Positions 9,807 to 20,746 of a stretch of DNA of 64,000 bases are shown piece by piece. Under the pieces are notes generated by a model. It saw only the letters and a list, made by a program, of their open reading frames with translations, did not search any database and was not told where the DNA came from. A program made the translations under genes and the position numbers. The DNA lies in the NCBI GenBank assembly GCA_003281795.1, contig QCAW01000004.1, positions 1 through 64,000 of the forward strand. The letters are read 5' to 3'. The DNA comes from Pelagibacteraceae bacterium AG-345-F21. Lineage in GTDB: Bacteria; Pseudomonadota; Alphaproteobacteria; Pelagibacterales; Pelagibacteraceae. Numbering within the stretch: the first letter of the stretch is position 1; each line of letters begins with the position of its first letter.

Positions 9807-11183
9807 ATGAAAAAATGGAATTTAAATAGTTGGACAAAATTTCCAGCTAAACACTTGCCTGTATATCAGGACAACAAAGAATTGGAGTTGGTATTAAGTA
9901 AAGTTAAAAAATACCCGCCTCTTGTTTTTGCTGGTGAAACAAGATCATTAAAAAAATCTTTAGCAGATGTTGTTAAAGGTAAGGCTTTCTTATTACAAGG
10001 CGGAGACTGCGCAGAAAGCTTCGCAGAATTTCATCCGGACAACATAAGAGATACTTTAAAAGTAATTTTACAAATGTCTTTAGTCATGACAGCCTCCGCG
10101 TCAGTACCTGTAGTAAAAGTTGGAAGAATTGCTGGACAATTTTCAAAACCTAGAAGCTCACCAATGGAAAAAAAAGATGGTATAGAACTACCAAGTTATT
10201 TAGGTGATAATATAAATGGAATGGAATTTTCAGAAAAAGCTAGAATTCCAGATGCAAAAAGATTGTTTAGAGCTTATTCTCAATCTGCTTCAACTTTAAA
10301 TTTACTTAGAGCATTTTCTCAAGGAGGATTTGCTGATTTAAGGCAAGTTCATTTATGGAACTTAGGTTTTATTAAAGAAAAAACTAAAGGAAAGTATAAA
10401 GAAATTGAAGATAAAATTAGTGATGCTCTAGCTTTTATGGAAGCTTGCGGTATTAATTCGGACAATAACAGAAGGCTAAGAACAGTAAATTTTTATACTT
10501 CACATGAAGCTCTGCTTTTACCTTTTGAGGAAGCAATGACAAGAGTGGACTCAACAACTGGTGAATATCACGATACATCGGCTCATTTTGTTTGGATTGG
10601 AGATAGAACTAGACAATCAGATGGAGCGCATGTTGAGTTTTGCAGAGGAATTAAAAATCCGTTAGGTCTAAAATGTGGACCAACTTTAAAGACTGATGAT
10701 TTGATAAAACTTTGCAATATTTTAAATCCAGAAAATGAACCTGGTAGAATGACATTAATTTCTAGGTTTGGAGCAGACAATGTAGAAAAATATCTTCCTA
10801 CATTAATTAAAGCAGTAGAAAAAGAAGGATTAAATGTTGTATGGTCTTGTGACCCCATGCATGGAAATACTATAAAAGCAGCTACTGGTTTTAAAACAAG
10901 ACCTTTCGATAGTGTTCTAAAAGAAGTAAAAAACTTTTTTGCAGTTCATCAAGCAGAAGGAACGTATGCTGGGGGATTGCATATTGAAATGACTGGCCAG
11001 GATGTGACAGAGTGCACTGGTGGAGCCCAAAAAATATCAGAAAATGACTTATCTAATAGATATAGAACTCATTGTGATCCAAGACTAAATGCCGATCAAG
11101 CTTTAGAGCTAGCTTTCTTAATTTCTGAAGAAATCAAGAAAAACTCTAAATATTCAAAAAAAATTATTCAAGCCGCGTCTTAA
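9807..11183 (+). CDS. aroG: Class II (AroA-II) 3-deoxy-7-phosphoheptulonate synthase
   Basis: Plant-type DAHPS motifs ([36 protein letters not shown]). Confidence 0.93.
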   Translation: MKKWNLNSWTKFPAKHLPVYQDNKELELVLSKVKKYPPLVFAGETRSLKKSLADVVKGKAFLLQGGDCAESFAEFHPDNIRDTLKVILQMSLVMTASASVPVVKVGRIAGQFSKPRSSPMEKKDGIELPSYLGDNINGMEFSEKARIPDAKRLFRAYSQSASTLNLLRAFSQGGFADLRQVHLWNLGFIKEKTKGKYKEIEDKISDALAFMEACGINSDNNRRLRTVNFYTSHEALLLPFEEAMTRVDSTTGEYHDTSAHFVWIGDRTRQSDGAHVEFCRGIKNPLGLKCGPTLKTDDLIKLCNILNPENEPGRMTLISRFGADNVEKYLPTLIKAVEKEGLNVVWSCDPMHGNTIKAATGFKTRPFDSVLKEVKNFFAVHQAEGTYAGGLHIEMTGQDVTECTGGAQKISENDLSNRYRTHCDPRLNADQALELAFLISEEIKKNSKYSKKIIQAAS

Positions 11184-11201
11184 TAATTATTGTAATTATT
11201 A
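11181..11201. other. AT-only 9-bp perfect inverted repeat overlapping the aroG stop
   Basis: TAATAATTA-TTG-TAATTATTA. Confidence 0.35.
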
Positions 11202-11235
11202 AGACTAAACCTTAAAAAGGAGGTTGGTATTAATT

Positions 11236-11973
11236 ATGGACGTAAAAAAAAGAGCAAATATAATAACTGATTGGATTAGCAATTATTGTGATTCGGCCTC
11301 TTATAAACCCGAGTCACTAATTGTTGGTATTTCAGGTGGTATAGACTCATCCGTAGTTAGTACATTATGTGCAAACACTGGACGTAAAACAATTGTGTTA
11401 ACGATGCCAATTAACCAAATCAAATCTCAACACGATCTAAGCTTAATTCATGCTAAATGGTTAAAAGATAAATACAAAAATGTGCAACATCACATTTTAG
11501 AGATGGATAAAATCTTTAATTCATTTTCTCAAGTTTTAAATAATTTTGATAATGAGCATGGATATGCAAACTCAAGAGCTAGATTAAGAATGGCAACTTT
11601 ATATCAAGTTGCTGCCGCTAATTCTGGAATTGTAGTTGGGACTGGGAATAAAGTTGAAGATTTTGGTGTCGGATTTTATACTAAATATGGGGATGGAGGA
11701 GTTGATATTTCACCCATAGCTGATTGTACTAAGACACAAGTTTGGGAACTCGGAAGACATCTAGGTGTATCTGAAAAGATTATCAATACACCACCAACTG
11801 ATGGTTTATGGGATGATGGAAGAAATGATGTTGAACAACTTGGTATGACTTACGAAGATCTTGAAAAAGCTATGGAAAATAAAAACGATCCTAATTATAA
11901 AAAATATTTGGAGATAAGAGAAAAAAATTTACACAAAATGAATCCTATTCCAGTTTGTACATTTAATGAATAA
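11236..11973 (+). CDS. nadE: Ammonia-dependent NAD synthetase
   Basis: SGGIDSSVVSTL P-loop and GTGNKVEDFGVGFYTKYGDGGVD; AGGAGG SD upstream; no glutaminase domain. Confidence 0.92.
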   Translation: MDVKKRANIITDWISNYCDSASYKPESLIVGISGGIDSSVVSTLCANTGRKTIVLTMPINQIKSQHDLSLIHAKWLKDKYKNVQHHILEMDKIFNSFSQVLNNFDNEHGYANSRARLRMATLYQVAAANSGIVVGTGNKVEDFGVGFYTKYGDGGVDISPIADCTKTQVWELGRHLGVSEKIINTPPTDGLWDDGRNDVEQLGMTYEDLEKAMENKNDPNYKKYLEIREKNLHKMNPIPVCTFNE

Positions 11974-13315
11974 CCTACAACTAACAAATTCCTTAACAAG
12001 AAAAAAAGAAATATTTAAGCCAATTAATGCAAGTAAAATTTCTTTATATGCATGTGGACCAACTGTTTATGATAATCCCCACGTAGGTAATGCTAGAAGT
12101 CTTGTTGTATTTGATGTTTTGTTCAGAGTCCTAAGAGCTATCTATGGCTTAAATGTAAATTATGTAAGAAACATTACAGATGTAGATGATAAAATAATTG
12201 AAGCATCTAAAAAAAATAATAAAGGTATCAATGAAATTACAAAAGAAGTTACAAAAGTTTTTCATGAAAACTGTAAAAGTTTAAATTGTTTAAAACCTAC
12301 AATTGAACCTAAAGCAACTGAACATATTAAAGAAATGATTGAAATGTCTTCATCTTTAATAAAAAAAGGTTTTGCTTATGAAAATAAAGGGCATGTTTAT
12401 TTTGCAATCAATTCCTTTAAACATTACGGAAAATTGTCAAATAAAAATTTAGAAGAATTGAAAGCTGGAAGCAGGGTAGAAATTTCCGATCTTAAAAAAA
12501 ATCCAATGGATTTTGTTTTATGGAAACCTTCAGAAAATAATGATCCGGGTTGGGAGTCGCCATGGGGACGAGGTAGACCAGGTTGGCATTTAGAGTGTTC
12601 GGTAATGAGTGAAAAGTATTTAGGAAAAAGTTTTGATATTCACGGTGGAGGGTTAGACTTAATTTTTCCTCATCATGAAAATGAAATAGCTCAGTCTTGT
12701 AGTAATAATTCGACAGAAAATTTTGCTAATTATTGGGTTCATAATGGTTTTGTTACATTCAATAAAGAAAAAATGTCTAAATCCTTAGGAAATATCATCA
12801 CAATTTCAGACGCTGTAAAACAATACTCCGGACAAGTCGTGAGATTAGCTTTATTGAGCTCACATTATAGTCAGCCATTAGATTGGAATGATGAACTGTT
12901 ACAAAATCAAAAAAACACTATTGATAAATGGTACAAACTTTATGAAGAAACTAAAAATATAAATATTTTAGACATTTCAGAAACTCTACTAGATGATTTA
13001 AACACGCCTGGCTTTATTGCTAAAATACATGAATTATATAATGCCGCCAATGAAGGAGATAAAAAAAGCAAATCATTATTTAATAATGCTTGCAGGTTAA
13101 TAGGCTTGTTTAATATTAGTAAAGAAGATTGGGAAAATCAAAAAAAATCTAATATTAAAGTTTCAGAGGATTATATTTTAAAGCAAATAGCTGAGAGATC
13201 TAGAGCAAAAAAAGATAGAAATTTTACTCTAGCAGATCAAATAAGAAAGGATTTATTAGAAGAAGGTATTGTAATTGAAGATCAACAAGATAAAACAATT
13301 TGGAAATTGAAATGA
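11966..13315 (+). CDS. cysS: Cysteinyl-tRNA synthetase
   Basis: ACGPTVYDNPHVGNARS (HIGH region) and KMSKSLGN (KMSKS). Confidence 0.95.
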   Translation: MNNLQLTNSLTRKKEIFKPINASKISLYACGPTVYDNPHVGNARSLVVFDVLFRVLRAIYGLNVNYVRNITDVDDKIIEASKKNNKGINEITKEVTKVFHENCKSLNCLKPTIEPKATEHIKEMIEMSSSLIKKGFAYENKGHVYFAINSFKHYGKLSNKNLEELKAGSRVEISDLKKNPMDFVLWKPSENNDPGWESPWGRGRPGWHLECSVMSEKYLGKSFDIHGGGLDLIFPHHENEIAQSCSNNSTENFANYWVHNGFVTFNKEKMSKSLGNIITISDAVKQYSGQVVRLALLSSHYSQPLDWNDELLQNQKNTIDKWYKLYEETKNINILDISETLLDDLNTPGFIAKIHELYNAANEGDKKSKSLFNNACRLIGLFNISKEDWENQKKSNIKVSEDYILKQIAERSRAKKDRNFTLADQIRKDLLEEGIVIEDQQDKTIWKLK

Positions 13316-14916
13316 GCAAAGATAAAATTTATATATTTGATACCACCCTTAGAGATGGCGCTCAAACTGAAGGTGTTGATTTTTCAATCGAGGATAAAAA
13401 TAAAATTGCAACTGTTTTATCAGATATCGGAATAGATTATATTGAAGGAGGTTGGCCAGGGGCAAACCCAAATGATACTAAGTTTTTTTCAAATCCACCA
13501 AAATTAAAAAAAAGTATTTTTACTGCTTTTGGCATGACTAAGAAGACAGGTAGAAGTGCTGATAACGATCCAGGATTAGCATCTTTAATGAACGCGAACT
13601 CACCTGCTGTTTGTGTTGTAGGCAAAGCATGGGATTTTCATGTGAAAGTAGCTTTAGGTATTAAAAATGAGGAAAATTTAGAAAATATAAAAGAGACTAC
13701 GAAACACTTTGTTAAAAATAAAAAAGAATTTTTGTTCGACGCAGAACATTTTTTTGATGGCTATAAAGCAAATCCAAGTTATGCATTAGACTGTCTTAAA
13801 CAAGCTTATGACTCGGGTGCTAGATGGGTAGTGTTGTGTGATACGAATGGAGGAACTTTACCGCACGAAATAAGCGAAATAGTTTCTAAAGTGTCCAAAA
13901 ATGTTCCAGGAAAAAATCTTGGAATTCATGCTCATAATGATACGGAAAATGCAGTAGCTAATTCTTTAGCAGCAGTAGAAGCTGGCGCAAGACAAATCCA
14001 AGGCACAATTAATGGGTTAGGTGAAAGATGTGGTAATGCTAATTTGATGTCAATAATACCTACACTTTTTCTAAAAAAAACATTTAGTGATAAATATGAA
14101 ATTAGTATTCAAAAAGATAAATTGCCTTCCTTAACAGAATGCTCAAGGCTATTAGACGAAATTTTAAACAGGAAACCCAATAAGAATATGGCTTACGTAG
14201 GAGCATCTGCATTTTCTCATAAAGGTGGTCTACATGTATCTGCTGTGCAAAAGGATCCAAAAACCTACGAACATGTTGATCCAAAGTTGGTTGGAAACCA
14301 TAGAAATATAATTGTTTCTAATCAAGCTGGTAGATCAAACATTCTATCTCGATTAGAAAAATACGGTGTTAAAATCGACTCAAAAGATCCAAAAGTTAAA
14401 AAAATCTTAGATGAAGTTAAAGATAGAGAATTTAGTGGATATTCCTATGATGGAGCAGATGCTTCCTTTGAATTATTGGCTAACAGACTTTTAGGAAAAG
14501 TCCCTGAATATTTAAAAGTTAAAAGCTACAATGTAAGTGTAGCTAAGTCAGATATAATAAAAACAAAGGCAAATGTTGTTTTTTTAATTGATGGAAAAAA
14601 TATTGAATGCAATGGGGAAGGGAATGGTCCTGTCAATGCATTAGATAATGCCATTAGATCAAATTTTAAAAAAGTTGAAAAATATTATAATTTTTTTTCA
14701 GATTTAAAATTATTAGATTATAAAGTAAGAATTTTAAATACAGGTACCGAAGCAACCACTCGAGTTTTAATTGAAAGCACTGATAAGACAGGAATAAGTT
14801 GGTTTACTGTTGGAGTTTCTCCAAACATTATTGAAGCCTCATTTAAAGCTTTAATAGACAGCTTGGATTACAAACTATACAAAGAAAAAGCTCCTGCTAA
14901 CTTAAATGAAAAATAA
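13312..14916 (+). CDS. cimA: Citramalate synthase
   Basis: HMGL-like TLRDGAQTEGVDFS, C-terminal LeuA-dimer region; overlaps cysS stop (ATGA). Confidence 0.88.
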   Translation: MSKDKIYIFDTTLRDGAQTEGVDFSIEDKNKIATVLSDIGIDYIEGGWPGANPNDTKFFSNPPKLKKSIFTAFGMTKKTGRSADNDPGLASLMNANSPAVCVVGKAWDFHVKVALGIKNEENLENIKETTKHFVKNKKEFLFDAEHFFDGYKANPSYALDCLKQAYDSGARWVVLCDTNGGTLPHEISEIVSKVSKNVPGKNLGIHAHNDTENAVANSLAAVEAGARQIQGTINGLGERCGNANLMSIIPTLFLKKTFSDKYEISIQKDKLPSLTECSRLLDEILNRKPNKNMAYVGASAFSHKGGLHVSAVQKDPKTYEHVDPKLVGNHRNIIVSNQAGRSNILSRLEKYGVKIDSKDPKVKKILDEVKDREFSGYSYDGADASFELLANRLLGKVPEYLKVKSYNVSVAKSDIIKTKANVVFLIDGKNIECNGEGNGPVNALDNAIRSNFKKVEKYYNFFSDLKLLDYKVRILNTGTEATTRVLIESTDKTGISWFTVGVSPNIIEASFKALIDSLDYKLYKEKAPANLNEK

Positions 14917-15634
14917 GTTTGGTTTCATTCTAATCAAACCGCAACTTGGCGAAAATATAGGTGCCTGTGCTAGATCTTTAAAAAATTTTGGATTTTCAAA
15001 GTTACATATAGTTTCGCCAAAACAATCTTGGCCTAATAACAAAGCAAAAGCCACCTCTGTAGGAGCATATGATATAATTAAAAAAGCTAAAATTTATAAA
15101 AATACCCAAGATGCAATCAAAGATTTTAATATTGTTTTTTCATTGAGTGCAAGAAAACGAGATATTAACAAAAAACATATTTCAATTAATCAATTTTTAA
15201 AGATAATAAAATCAAAAAAAAATGAAAAATTTGGTTTCATGTTTGGACCCGAAGCATCTGGTTTGTCAAATGACGATTTATCATTATCAAATTTTGTTTT
15301 ACAGATTCCAACATCAAAAAAATTTAAGTCATTAAATTTATCCCATTCTTTAACTTTAATATGTTATGAAATTTTTAAGTTAGCAAATTTTAATAAGTTT
15401 GAAAGAGATGTAAAAAAAATAAAAATTTCCTCAAAAAGCAGAATATCATCTCTAGTTTTGCACCTTAAAAAACTGCTTGAAAAAAAAGGTTTTTTTATTC
15501 CATCCGAAAAAAAACACTCAATGTTAATGAATATCAACAATCTAATTTACAGAATGGAGCCTAATGATAAAGAAGTAAGGATTTTAGCCAGTATTATTAG
15601 CTCTTTAAGTAAAAAAAATATTTACCATAATTGA
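14906..15634 (+). CDS. trmJ: SpoU/TrmH-family RNA methyltransferase (TrmJ-like)
   Basis: N-terminal IKPQLGENIGACARSLKNFGF, GPEASGLSNDDL, SLNLSHSLTLICYEI. Confidence 0.82.
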   Translation: MKNKFGFILIKPQLGENIGACARSLKNFGFSKLHIVSPKQSWPNNKAKATSVGAYDIIKKAKIYKNTQDAIKDFNIVFSLSARKRDINKKHISINQFLKIIKSKKNEKFGFMFGPEASGLSNDDLSLSNFVLQIPTSKKFKSLNLSHSLTLICYEIFKLANFNKFERDVKKIKISSKSRISSLVLHLKKLLEKKGFFIPSEKKHSMLMNINNLIYRMEPNDKEVRILASIISSLSKKNIYHN

Positions 15635-15658
15635 CAATTACACCTGAAGCCTTATAAA
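15631..15658 (+). promoter_or_regulatory. Predicted sigma70-type promoter for rpsD
   Basis: TTGACA (15631-15636), 16-bp spacer, TATAAA (15653-15658), about 16 bp before the rpsD ATG. Confidence 0.65.
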
Positions 15659-15674
15659 CACTCAACAATTAAAT

Positions 15675-16292
15675 ATGACAAAAAGACTAAAATCTAAACA
15701 CAAAGTTGATCGAAGGTTAAAAGCTAATTTATGGGGTCGTCCAAAAAGTCCCTTTAACTCAAGAGCATACCCTCCAGGACAACATGGTCAAAATAAAAAA
15801 GGCAAGCCCACAGATTATGGTATCCAATTACAAGCGAAACAAAAACTCAAAGCTTATTATGGAAATATAAATGAAAGACAATTTAGAAATACATATAGAA
15901 AAGCGTTAGCTAAAAAAGGTGATACTACAGAAAATTTAATTGCATTGCTTGAAAGCAGGTTAGATACAGTTATTTATAGAGCAAAGTTTGCTCCAACTGT
16001 TTTTTCAGCGAGACAAATGATAAATCACGGTCATATTAAAGTTAATAAAAAAAGAGTTAATATCTCAAGTTACTTAGTAAAAGACACAGATTTAATTGAA
16101 GTTCGGGAAAAATCAAAAAAACTTACAATTATAGATGGAGCTTTACAAAGCAAGGAAAGAGATGTCCCAGAATATATACAACTTGATGATAAAAATAAAA
16201 CAGCTAAACTTGTAAGACTACCAAAATTTTCAGAGGTTCCTTATCCAGTTGTTATGGAGCCAAGCTTAGTAATTGAATACTACTCAAGATAA
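15675..16292 (+). CDS. rpsD: 30S ribosomal protein S4
   Basis: S4 signature ([33 protein letters not shown]). Confidence 0.97.
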   Translation: MTKRLKSKHKVDRRLKANLWGRPKSPFNSRAYPPGQHGQNKKGKPTDYGIQLQAKQKLKAYYGNINERQFRNTYRKALAKKGDTTENLIALLESRLDTVIYRAKFAPTVFSARQMINHGHIKVNKKRVNISSYLVKDTDLIEVREKSKKLTIIDGALQSKERDVPEYIQLDDKNKTAKLVRLPKFSEVPYPVVMEPSLVIEYYSR

Positions 16293-16302
16293 TAAATAAA
16301 TT

Positions 16303-16620
16303 TTAAATAATATCTTTTTTTTCTAGAAAAGTTTTCAATTCACCTTTTTCAAACATTTCTTTAACTATATCGCAACCGCCAACGAATTCACCTTTTACAT
16401 ATAACTGTGGAATAGTAGGCCAATCACTAAAATCTTTTATGCCTTGTCGTAACTTTTCATCTTCCAAAACATTGATGCCATTAAAATTTATCTTTAAATG
16501 TTTTAGAACGTTTGTAACAGCCATCGAAAAACCACATTGTGGAGCATCAGGGGTTCCTTTCATAAACAAACAAACATCATTTTTGCTAATTAAATCTTTT
16601 ATTTTTTCATTTATTTCCAT
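16303..16620 (-). CDS. grxD: Monothiol glutaredoxin (Grx4 family)
   Basis: MKGTPDAPQCGFS active site, WPTIPQLYVKGEFVGGCDI. Confidence 0.94.
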   Translation of the reverse strand: MEINEKIKDLISKNDVCLFMKGTPDAPQCGFSMAVTNVLKHLKINFNGINVLEDEKLRQGIKDFSDWPTIPQLYVKGEFVGGCDIVKEMFEKGELKTFLEKKDII

Positions 16621-16850
16621 TATTTTTCCTCTGTTGTTATAGATAGAGCATGAAGTTCGTTACCCATTTTACCTTTTAAGGATTTATAAACTAATTTATG
16701 CTGCTCAATTTTACTTAATCCATTAAACATTTTAGATTTAATAATTGCTGCATAATGGTTGTTGTCACCCATTAAATCTTTTATTTCTATAGACGCATCT
16801 GGTATAGAAGTAATTATTAATTCTTTAATTTCGTTTATTGGTAGTGCCAT
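16620..16850 (-). CDS. bolA: BolA family protein
   Basis: Small BolA domain adjacent to grxD (FNGLSKIEQHKLVYKSL). Confidence 0.88.
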   Translation of the reverse strand: MALPINEIKELIITSIPDASIEIKDLMGDNNHYAAIIKSKMFNGLSKIEQHKLVYKSLKGKMGNELHALSITTEEK

Positions 16851-19030
16851 TAATAGTTAGTATACCATTGGTTGTTTGCTTTATACAGTTCTTTAACGCT
16901 TATTTTTATTTCTTTTTTGATTTCAAAAAAGGTCTTTTGGGTCGCACCTATATTCTCATAAAATACATTGCTTTCTTTAAGTATTTTTTCAACATTCTTT
17001 AAATTATTTTGATCTACTTCAAGTACATATCTGCTTTGATCTTCTCCAAAAAAATATTCAAATTGATTAGTTAGCTTTTTAGGTTTATTTATTAAAACAC
17101 CAATATTGGACTCCATGGACATTTCAGCCAAAGCCACTAAAATCCCTCCACTTGAAATATCATGCACAGAATTAACTAATTCTGAGTTAATAATATTTAA
17201 AACAGCTTCACCATTATTTTTTTCATTTATTAAATTTACTTCAGGTGGCCGGCCATCTGAAATTGAATAAACTTCTTCATATAAGGCGCTTTGCTCCAAG
17301 TGTCCGAAGGTTTTGCCTACGGTAATAATTATACTATTTTCCTTTTTAAAATGATGGTTCATTGGCTTTTTAAATTGACGTATTAAACCAACACCACCAA
17401 TTACAGGTGTTGGAGAAATATTCTTTTTATTTGTACCATTGTAGAAAGAAACATTTCCTGAAACTACAGGATAATCTAAATATTCGCATGACTCTTTAAT
17501 ACCCATCAAACATTCAGCAAATTCTCCCATAATTTCTGGATTTTCAGGATTTCCAAAATTTAAACAATTTGTAATAGCTAAAGGTTTAGCCCCAACAGAA
17601 ATTAAGTTTCTCCAGTTTTCACAAACTATTTGTTTGCCTCCTGTTATCGGGTGGGACTTACAGTAATTTGCGGAAGAATCTACCGCTACAGCTATAGCCT
17701 TTTCTCTACCGTGTATTCTAATTATTGCAGCATCAGAACCAGATTTTTGAACAGTATCGCACATCACCATTTGATCAAATTGATTGGTAATCCATTTTTT
17801 ATTAGAATGATTAGGGGACGATAAAATTTTTATTAAAGAGTCTAATATTTTGATTTTTTTTAAATTTTTAATTTTTATCCTCTTATTTGATATTTTTTTC
17901 TTGTTCCATTTTCTATCATAAATTGGAGCTTTTGACGCTAACGCGTCTATAGGAATTTCACCTACAGTCTCAGAATTAAACTTTAATGTTAATTTATTTG
18001 TATTAGTTGTTTTTCCAATAACAACAAAATCTAAATCCCATTTTTCAAATATGCTTTTAGCATATTTTTCTTTACCATCTTCAAGAATGATCAGCATCCT
18101 TTCTTGACTTTCTGAAAGCATCATTTCGTAAGGTGTCATATTTTCTTCTCTACACGGAACCTTCTCTAAATTTAGTTCTATACCTAAATCTCCTTTAGAG
18201 GCCATTTCGACGCTGGAAGATGTAAGACCGGCTGCTCCCATATCTTGAATAGATATAATTGAATTGTCTTTCATGAGTTCTAAACAAGCTTCCATAAGTA
18301 ACTTTTCGGTAAATGGATCACCAACTTGAACAGTTGGTTTCTTATCTTCAGAATTTTCATCAAATTCTGCTGAAGCCATTGACGCTCCATGAATACCGTC
18401 TCTGCCTGTTTTAGAACCAACATAAACAACAGATTTATTATTTCCTTTTGCCTTTGAATAAAAAATTTTATTTTTTTTAGCATGACCTACCGCCATAGCG
18501 TTAACTAAAATATTTTCATTGTAAGTATCATTGAATTTAGTTTCTCCTGCCACGGTTGGAATTCCAATACAATTTCCGTAACCACCAATCCCCGATACTA
18601 CTCCATTAAGTAAACTCTTAGTTTTGAAATGATTAGGTGAGCCAAAATGAATTGAATTTAAAAGTGCAATTGGCCTTGCTCCCATTGTAAATACATCTCG
18701 TAGAATTCCTCCAACACCAGTAGCTGCACCTTGATAAGGCTCTATATAAGATGGATGATTATGACTTTCAATTTTAAAAATAATTGCATCATCATCTCCT
18801 ATATCTATTACACCAGCGTTTTCACCTGGTCCTTGAATTACTTGTTTTCCTTTAGTGGGTAATTTTTTCAGATGTTTTCTTGATGATTTATATGAACAAT
18901 GTTCATTCCACATTGCAGAAAAAATTCCTAGTTCTAATAAATTTGGTTCTCTTTTTAATATTTTTTTAATATTTGTATATTCTTCTGATTTTAAACCGTG
19001 CTTATCGATTATTTTTTGGGTTATTTTCAT
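16850..19030 (-). CDS. purL: Phosphoribosylformylglycinamidine synthase, large subunit (small PurL type)
   Basis: FGAM synthase motifs ([26 protein letters not shown]); neighbours purQ/purS. Confidence 0.96.
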   Translation of the reverse strand: MKITQKIIDKHGLKSEEYTNIKKILKREPNLLELGIFSAMWNEHCSYKSSRKHLKKLPTKGKQVIQGPGENAGVIDIGDDDAIIFKIESHNHPSYIEPYQGAATGVGGILRDVFTMGARPIALLNSIHFGSPNHFKTKSLLNGVVSGIGGYGNCIGIPTVAGETKFNDTYNENILVNAMAVGHAKKNKIFYSKAKGNNKSVVYVGSKTGRDGIHGASMASAEFDENSEDKKPTVQVGDPFTEKLLMEACLELMKDNSIISIQDMGAAGLTSSSVEMASKGDLGIELNLEKVPCREENMTPYEMMLSESQERMLIILEDGKEKYAKSIFEKWDLDFVVIGKTTNTNKLTLKFNSETVGEIPIDALASKAPIYDRKWNKKKISNKRIKIKNLKKIKILDSLIKILSSPNHSNKKWITNQFDQMVMCDTVQKSGSDAAIIRIHGREKAIAVAVDSSANYCKSHPITGGKQIVCENWRNLISVGAKPLAITNCLNFGNPENPEIMGEFAECLMGIKESCEYLDYPVVSGNVSFYNGTNKKNISPTPVIGGVGLIRQFKKPMNHHFKKENSIIITVGKTFGHLEQSALYEEVYSISDGRPPEVNLINEKNNGEAVLNIINSELVNSVHDISSGGILVALAEMSMESNIGVLINKPKKLTNQFEYFFGEDQSRYVLEVDQNNLKNVEKILKESNVFYENIGATQKTFFEIKKEIKISVKELYKANNQWYTNY

Positions 19031-19035
19031 TGATT

Positions 19036-19713
19036 TTAATTAAGTAAACTTGAAAATAAGTTAACACCATCAGTATTAGAAATTAATTTATCAACCATTC
19101 TTTCTGGATGAGGCATCATACCTAAAATATTTTTCTTTGAATTATAAATTCCAGCAATATTTTCTAAAGATCCATTTGGATTGTATTTTTCATTCACATC
19201 TCCCTCATCATTACAATATTTAAATGCAATCAAATTTTTTTCATTTAATTCGTTAAGATGTTCCTTATTGGTAAAATAGTTTCCTTCGTTATGTGCAATA
19301 TTTATTTTTAAAATTTCGTTTTTCTTATATTTTTTTGAAAAATTTGTCTCATTGTTCATAACTTTAATATTAATATCTTTATTTATAAATTTGAGATTTT
19401 CATTACGTAATAAAACACCTTTTAATAAACCTGTCTCTGTTAATATTTGAAATCCGTTACATATTCCTAACACTAAACATCCATCATTAGCAGCTTTTAT
19501 AACTTCATTAATAATTATTGATTTACCTGCAATCGCACCAGAACGTAGATAGTCTCCATAAGAAAATCCTCCTGGCACAACTATTAAGTCTGATTTTGGT
19601 AGCTTTGACTCTTTATGCCACACCATTTGATTTTTAAATTGCATTTTTTCTAAAGCAACTGAGATGTCCCTATCACAATTAGATCCGGGGAATACTATTA
19701 CAGATGATTTCAT
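19036..19713 (-). CDS. purQ: FGAM synthase glutaminase subunit
   Basis: Class I amidotransferase [20 protein letters not shown]. Confidence 0.95.
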   Translation of the reverse strand: MKSSVIVFPGSNCDRDISVALEKMQFKNQMVWHKESKLPKSDLIVVPGGFSYGDYLRSGAIAGKSIIINEVIKAANDGCLVLGICNGFQILTETGLLKGVLLRNENLKFINKDINIKVMNNETNFSKKYKKNEILKINIAHNEGNYFTNKEHLNELNEKNLIAFKYCNDEGDVNEKYNPNGSLENIAGIYNSKKNILGMMPHPERMVDKLISNTDGVNLFSSLLN

Positions 19714-19952
19714 TAAATTTTTTCTACTTTATAGTCTTCTATAATTAAATTTGCTAAAAGTTTTTTACACATATCATCAACTTTCTTTTTAGCCTCATTT
19801 TGATCATTATCGTCTAAATCAATTTCAAAATATTTCCCCTGTCTTATATTTTTCAAATTATCCATCCCAAGATTTTGCAATGTATTTTGAACCACTTTTC
19901 CCTGTGGATCTAACACATCTTTCTTTAGTGTAATTGTGACTGAAAATTTCAA
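19713..19952 (-). CDS. purS: FGAM synthase PurS subunit
   Basis: VLDPQGKVVQNTLQNLG PurS motif; the tracked ORF starts at 20003 but overlaps purC, so a start near 19952 (TTG) is more likely. Confidence 0.85.
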   Translation of the reverse strand: MKFSVTITLKKDVLDPQGKVVQNTLQNLGMDNLKNIRQGKYFEIDLDDNDQNEAKKKVDDMCKKLLANLIIEDYKVEKI

Positions 19953-19953
19953 T

Positions 19954-20745
19954 TTATTTTTTCTTAAAATTAATAGAGGTTGTTTTTCCGAAATTAACTT
20001 CACTTATATTAGTTTCTTCCGGCATAATTCCTAATCTTCTAGCTACTTCCTGGTAGGCTTGGATAACGTTACCTAAATCTTTTCTAAATCTATCTTTATC
20101 TAGTTTTTTTTCTGTTTTAACATCCCACAATCTACAAGTGTCTGGACTTATTTCATCAGCCAGAACAATTTCTTTTTTTTCAGTATCTTTGTTCCATGCT
20201 TTTCCATATTCAATTTTAAAATCAACTAATTTAATTCCTATACCTCTAAAAATACCCAACAATAAATCATTAATTCTGTAAGTGATTTTGTCAATTTCTT
20301 CTATTTCACTCTCATTTGCCCACCCAAAAGAAAAAATATGTTCTTTAGAAACTAATGGATCTTCAAGTTCATCTTTTTTATAGCAATATTCTAATAAAGG
20401 CTTCTCTAACACCGTGCCTTCGGGGATTCCTAATCTTTTTGTTAAAGATCCAGTCGCTATATTTCGAACAATAAACTCAATAGGAAAAATCTCGGCTTTT
20501 CTAATTAATTGCTCTCTCATATTAAGTCTTTTGACAAAATGGTTTTTTATTCCACATTGAGCTAGATTTGTTAGCAAATATTCAGATATTCTGTTATTCA
20601 AGACTCCTTTTCCTTCAACTTTTGCTTTTTTTAAATTATTAAAAGCAGTAGCATCATCCTTGAAGTGTTGAATAACTAAATTTTTATCTTTCGTTTCATA
20701 GATAATTTTAGCTTTACCTTCGTATAATTTATTTCCTTTATTCAT
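19954..20745 (-). CDS. purC: SAICAR synthetase
   Basis: LYEGKAKIIYET, VDFKIEYG, LADEISPDTCRLWD. Confidence 0.95.
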   Translation of the reverse strand: MNKGNKLYEGKAKIIYETKDKNLVIQHFKDDATAFNNLKKAKVEGKGVLNNRISEYLLTNLAQCGIKNHFVKRLNMREQLIRKAEIFPIEFIVRNIATGSLTKRLGIPEGTVLEKPLLEYCYKKDELEDPLVSKEHIFSFGWANESEIEEIDKITYRINDLLLGIFRGIGIKLVDFKIEYGKAWNKDTEKKEIVLADEISPDTCRLWDVKTEKKLDKDRFRKDLGNVIQAYQEVARRLGIMPEETNISEVNFGKTTSINFKKK

Positions 20746-20746
20746 T

